A stretch of DNA of 64,000 bases from Merdicola sp905200315. Its GTDB lineage: Bacteria; Bacillota; Clostridia; TANB77; CAG-508. The stretch covers positions 1-64,000 of the forward strand of contig CABPZP010000005.1 in the NCBI GenBank assembly GCA_902461935.1. Reading direction: 5' to 3'. Both the position numbers and the translations under genes were made by a program. Of the stretch, positions 60,821 through 64,000 are shown piece after piece. The notes beneath the pieces are model-generated. The model made no database searches. It was not told the DNA's origin and saw nothing but the letters and a program-made list of their open reading frames with translations. How positions within the stretch are numbered: the stretch's first letter is position 1; each line of letters starts with the position of its first letter.

Positions 60821-63517
60821 ATGAGTAGACTTTTATTAATAGATGGAAATAGTATTTTAAATAGAGCCTTTTATGGAATTATGGGAAACAAAATGTTAAC
60901 CACTAAAGATGGAAAATATACAAATGCAGTATATGGATTTTTAGCAATAATGTTCAAAGTAATGGAAGAATTAGAGCCAGAATATATGATGGTTACATTT
61001 GATATGAAAGGTCCAACAAAAAGGCACGAAATGTACAAAGAATACAAAGCAAATAGACACGGAATGCCAGATGAACTAGCAGAACAAATGCCAATAATAA
61101 AAGAAATTCTAAGAGCAATGAATATAGATATAATAGAAAAACAAGGTTATGAGGGAGACGATATTTTAGGAACACTTTCTGTTTATGGTGAAAAACAAGG
61201 TTTAGAAGTTACAGTACTTTCAGGAGATAGAGATAACTTTCAACTTGCAACAGATAAAGTAACAATTAGAATACCAAGAACCAAAGCAGGAAAAACAGAA
61301 GTTGAAGACTTTAATAGAGAAAAAATAATAGAAACTTATGGAGTAGAGCCAAAACAATTAATAGAAGTAAAAGGACTTCAAGGAGATTCATCAGATAATA
61401 TACCAGGAGTTCCAGGAATAGGAGAAAAAACAGCCTTAAGTTTAATAAAAAAATATGGAAGCATACAAAATTTGTATGAAAAAGTTGAAAAAGGTGAAGA
61501 CGACTTAAAAGGAAAACAAAAAGAAAACATAGTAAATAATAAAGAACTAGCAATGTTATCAAGAGAGTTAGGAACAATAAACTTAGAAGCACCAGTAGAA
61601 ATGTCAATGGAAGAACTAAAAGTTGAAGAATGGAACAAACCAGAAGTTTTAAGAATTTTTAAAGAATTAAATTTCAATAGATATATAGAAAGATTTAACC
61701 TAGAAGAAGAAAATAAAACACCTAAAATAGATTTAAAAGAACTAATAAAAATAGAAGAAAAAAATTTAAATCAAATAAAAGAAATAGTAACAAAAAATAA
61801 AAAAATATTTTTCTGCTTTGCAAAAGAAAATAGCGAAACCATAGGTAATATAATAAATAAAAAAATAACTTATATCTATGTAGCAGAGAATGAAAATGTA
61901 TATTATGCTAAAGTAGAAGATATTGAAGTATTAAAAGAAATATTCGAAAACACAGAAATTGAAAAATATGGATATAAACTTTCAGAAGATTATATATTAT
62001 TAAAGCAACTAGGAATAAAGCCTAATAACATAGTATACGATGCAGAAGTAGCAGAATATGATATTGACCCTACAAAGTCAAAATACCCATTAGAAGATGT
62101 AAGTTTAAAATATCTAAATTTAGATATTAACGAATATTTAGAAGCAAATAATGTAAAAGAAGAAAATACAAAACAATTAAATTTATTTGATAATAGTGAA
62201 GAAAAAGAGAATACAGAAAAATACAAATATGCAATAAATGTATATGTAATATATAAATCTTACGAGAAGATAATAGAAGAATTAAAAACTAAAAATGAAT
62301 ATGAATTATTTAAAACTATAGAAATGCCATTGGTTGAAGTTCTTTCTGAAATGCAATGGGCAGGAATGCACATTGAAAAGCAAGAACTACAAGATTTTGG
62401 CAATAAGCTAAAACAAGATATAGATAAAATAGTAAAAGAAATATATGAACTATCTGGAGAAGAATTTAATGTAAATTCTCCAAAACAATTAGGAGAAGTA
62501 TTATTTGAAAAGTTGAAATTGCCTATTATAAAGAAAACAAAAAATGGATATTCAACAGATGTAGCAGTATTAGAAAAATTAGTAGGAGAACATCCTGTTA
62601 TAGAAAAAATCTTAGAGTATAGAAGTTTAGCTAAACTTAATTCAACATATGTAGATGGTCTAGAACCATATATAAATGAAAAAACAAAAAGAATACACTC
62701 ATATTTCCACCAAACAATAACAGCAACAGGAAGAATTAGTTCAACAGAACCAAACTTGCAAAATATTCCTACAAGAATCGAACTAGGAAAACAATTAAGA
62801 AAAGTATTTAAACCAGAAAAAGATTATGTATTTATAGATGCAGATTATTCACAAATAGAATTAAGGGTACTTGCACATATATCAGAAGATGAAAATATGA
62901 TGAATGCATTTAAAAATGGAGAAGACATTCATAAACAAGCAGCATCAAAAGTTTTAGATATTCCATTAGAAGAAGTAACAAAACAGCAAAGGTCACATGC
63001 TAAAGCTGTAAATTTTGGAATAGTATACGGTATAAGTGATTTTGGACTTGCAGGTCAACTGGGAATATCAAAAAAAGAAGCAAAACAATATATAGAAAGC
63101 TATTTAGAAAAATATTCAGGTATAAAAAAATTCATGGAAGACATTGTAGAAAAAGCAAAACAGCAAGGATATGTAGAAACATTATTTGGAAGAAGAAGAT
63201 ATATACCAGAATTAAAATCTAACAATTATATGGTAAGACAATTCGGCTCAAGAGTTGCAATGAATATGCCAATACAAGGAACAGCAGCAGATATAATGAA
63301 AATAGCTATGATAGATGTATACAGTAAATTAAAAGAAAAAAACTTAAAATCAAGACTTATTTTACAAATACATGATGAATTAATTATAGAAGCATATAAA
63401 GAAGAAAAGGAAGAAGTAAAAGAAATATTAAAATCTTCAATGGAAAATGCATATAAATTAAATGTACCATTAATAGTAGACATGTGCGAAGCAGATAATT
63501 GGTATGATGCAAAATAA
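60821..63517 (+). CDS. polA: DNA polymerase I
   Basis: The 898-residue protein has a 5'-nuclease domain at the start (LLIDGNSILNRAFYG, VLSGDRDNFQL, GDSSDNIPGVPGIG). The middle 3'-5' exonuclease domain lacks the DxE metal residues and is likely inactive. The polymerase domain has motif A DADYSQIELRVLAH, motif B RSHAKAVNFGIVYG and motif C QIHDELI. It repairs gaps and removes RNA primers. Confidence 0.96.
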   Translation: MSRLLLIDGNSILNRAFYGIMGNKMLTTKDGKYTNAVYGFLAIMFKVMEELEPEYMMVTFDMKGPTKRHEMYKEYKANRHGMPDELAEQMPIIKEILRAMNIDIIEKQGYEGDDILGTLSVYGEKQGLEVTVLSGDRDNFQLATDKVTIRIPRTKAGKTEVEDFNREKIIETYGVEPKQLIEVKGLQGDSSDNIPGVPGIGEKTALSLIKKYGSIQNLYEKVEKGEDDLKGKQKENIVNNKELAMLSRELGTINLEAPVEMSMEELKVEEWNKPEVLRIFKELNFNRYIERFNLEEENKTPKIDLKELIKIEEKNLNQIKEIVTKNKKIFFCFAKENSETIGNIINKKITYIYVAENENVYYAKVEDIEVLKEIFENTEIEKYGYKLSEDYILLKQLGIKPNNIVYDAEVAEYDIDPTKSKYPLEDVSLKYLNLDINEYLEANNVKEENTKQLNLFDNSEEKENTEKYKYAINVYVIYKSYEKIIEELKTKNEYELFKTIEMPLVEVLSEMQWAGMHIEKQELQDFGNKLKQDIDKIVKEIYELSGEEFNVNSPKQLGEVLFEKLKLPIIKKTKNGYSTDVAVLEKLVGEHPVIEKILEYRSLAKLNSTYVDGLEPYINEKTKRIHSYFHQTITATGRISSTEPNLQNIPTRIELGKQLRKVFKPEKDYVFIDADYSQIELRVLAHISEDENMMNAFKNGEDIHKQAASKVLDIPLEEVTKQQRSHAKAVNFGIVYGISDFGLAGQLGISKKEAKQYIESYLEKYSGIKKFMEDIVEKAKQQGYVETLFGRRRYIPELKSNNYMVRQFGSRVAMNMPIQGTAADIMKIAMIDVYSKLKEKNLKSRLILQIHDELIIEAYKEEKEEVKEILKSSMENAYKLNVPLIVDMCEADNWYDAK

Positions 63518-63534
63518 ATAATCGAGGAGAAAAG

Positions 63535-64000
63535 ATGAAAAAATTAATAATTATAATATTAGTAATTGCATTAATATTATTTGGAATAAAATATTATAAT
63601 TTGGATAATGAACTAATGAAAAAAATATATGTAAAAAATTATTCAAACTATGTAGAAAAATATAGCAAAGAAAACAACTTAGATGAAAATTTAGTATATG
63701 CAATAATAAAGGCAGAAAGCAATTTTAAAGAAGGTGCAGTATCATCAAGTGGAGCTGTGGGGTTAATGCAACTAATGGAAACAACAGCAGACGACGTTGC
63801 AAGAAAAATGAATATAGATTTTAAAATAGATTTATTGTACCAAGCAGAAGACAATATAAAAATAGGAACAAAATACTATAAAACACTTTATGATAAATAT
63901 AAAAACAATGCAGTAGCACTAATGGCATACAATGCAGGAAGCGGAAATGTAGATAGATGGATACAAGAAGGAACAATAAAACCAGACGGAACAGATGCAG
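63535..64000 (+). CDS. Lytic transglycosylase (SLT family), cut by window edge
   Basis: The visible 155 residues start with a membrane anchor (KKLIIIILVIALILFGI), then the SLT domain: YAIIKAESNFKEGAVSSSGAVGLMQLM with the catalytic Glu, and YNAGSGNVDRW. It cleaves the glycan strand of peptidoglycan. The TAG or TAA end is beyond base 64000. It starts 17 bases after polA behind GGAGAA. Confidence 0.9.
   Translation, partial: MKKLIIIILVIALILFGIKYYNLDNELMKKIYVKNYSNYVEKYSKENNLDENLVYAIIKAESNFKEGAVSSSGAVGLMQLMETTADDVARKMNIDFKIDLLYQAEDNIKIGTKYYKTLYDKYKNNAVALMAYNAGSGNVDRWIQEGTIKPDGTDA

Overview
The window comes from a very AT-rich Gram-positive genome, most likely an uncultured gut-type Clostridia. 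The signs are the Clostridia-style gene set (YugP, DUF368, WhiA, HemW, a CD1247-type N-terminal domain, a DUF975/CmpB membrane protein), no outer-membrane genes, sigma-A promoters with TTGACA and TATAAT boxes, and several pilin-like surface proteins with one long hydrophobic N-terminal helix. Almost all genes lie on the plus strand. This lineage call is inference from gene content; no 16S gene is present.

Layout. 1-1.1 kb: tail of a surface protein broken by a stop codon. 1.7-5 kb: wall amidase, VanY-type carboxypeptidase, membrane protein and rRNA methyltransferase. 5.1-11.1 kb: a tiny minus-strand gene with a perfect promoter, YugP protease, DUF368 carrier, an unknown Cys-motif protein, a PHP phosphoesterase, and pta-ackA for acetate production. 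11.1-16.2 kb: a worn accessory stretch with a REP-like palindrome, a TetR regulator facing a deleted ABC transporter, a ZIP metal transporter with a duplicated 3' end, small ORFs and tRNA-Leu(UAA). 16.4-20.3 kb: rlmD followed by two islands, each ending in another copy of the rlmD C-terminal codons. 20.3-24.3 kb: a deformylase-HD fusion, NUDIX, GNAT, RdgB, a pair of related small-RNA genes and a PemK-like toxin gene. 24.4-34.4 kb: a beta-helix surface protein, acyl-CoA ligase, CMP kinase, MurD, a Pro-rich protein, a Cys-rich CBS protein, GalE, EF-P, a zinc-ribbon protein and CysE, with a family of GC-rich palindromes between them. 34.4-47.3 kb: UvrA, pyruvate kinase, MreB, tRNA-Leu(UAG), membrane and coiled-coil proteins and phosphopentomutase. 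47.3-51.3 kb: a foreign-looking gene, a transposase remnant, then prmC-whiA-hemW. 51.4-56.3 kb: two pilin-like surface proteins on either side of the L21/L27 operon. 56.4-64 kb: RNase P RNA, an FAD oxidoreductase, a DUF3990/DUF3791-type pair, a GT39-like membrane enzyme, DNA polymerase I and a lytic transglycosylase that runs off the edge.

The most striking signal is a shared cause for the broken genes. In rdgB, in the LamG surface protein (twice), in the PemK-like gene and in the discoidin-like surface protein, the reading frame breaks exactly at an in-frame CGG codon. The gene continues in the +1 frame as if the C were skipped and GGN read as Gly. Where family or internal-repeat alignment is possible (rdgB, LamG twice), the skip restores it without gain or loss of a residue. 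By eye I found no in-frame CGG in any recognised housekeeping gene here. I found two apparent sense CGG codons, both in unknown ORFs. This suggests CGG is unassigned or nearly so in this lineage and is used, or tolerated, as a +1 recoding site. Sequencing error remains possible and is testable.

The genes serve cell-wall growth (amidase, carboxypeptidase, MurD, MreB, DUF368, transglycosylase), acetate fermentation (pyk, pta, ackA), translation and RNA modification (def, efp, rplU, rpmA, prmC, rlmD, rsmF-like, rnpB), DNA repair (uvrA, polA, rdgB), and a surface layer of modular pilin-like proteins. All gene calls are from reading the sequence only; no database search was run.
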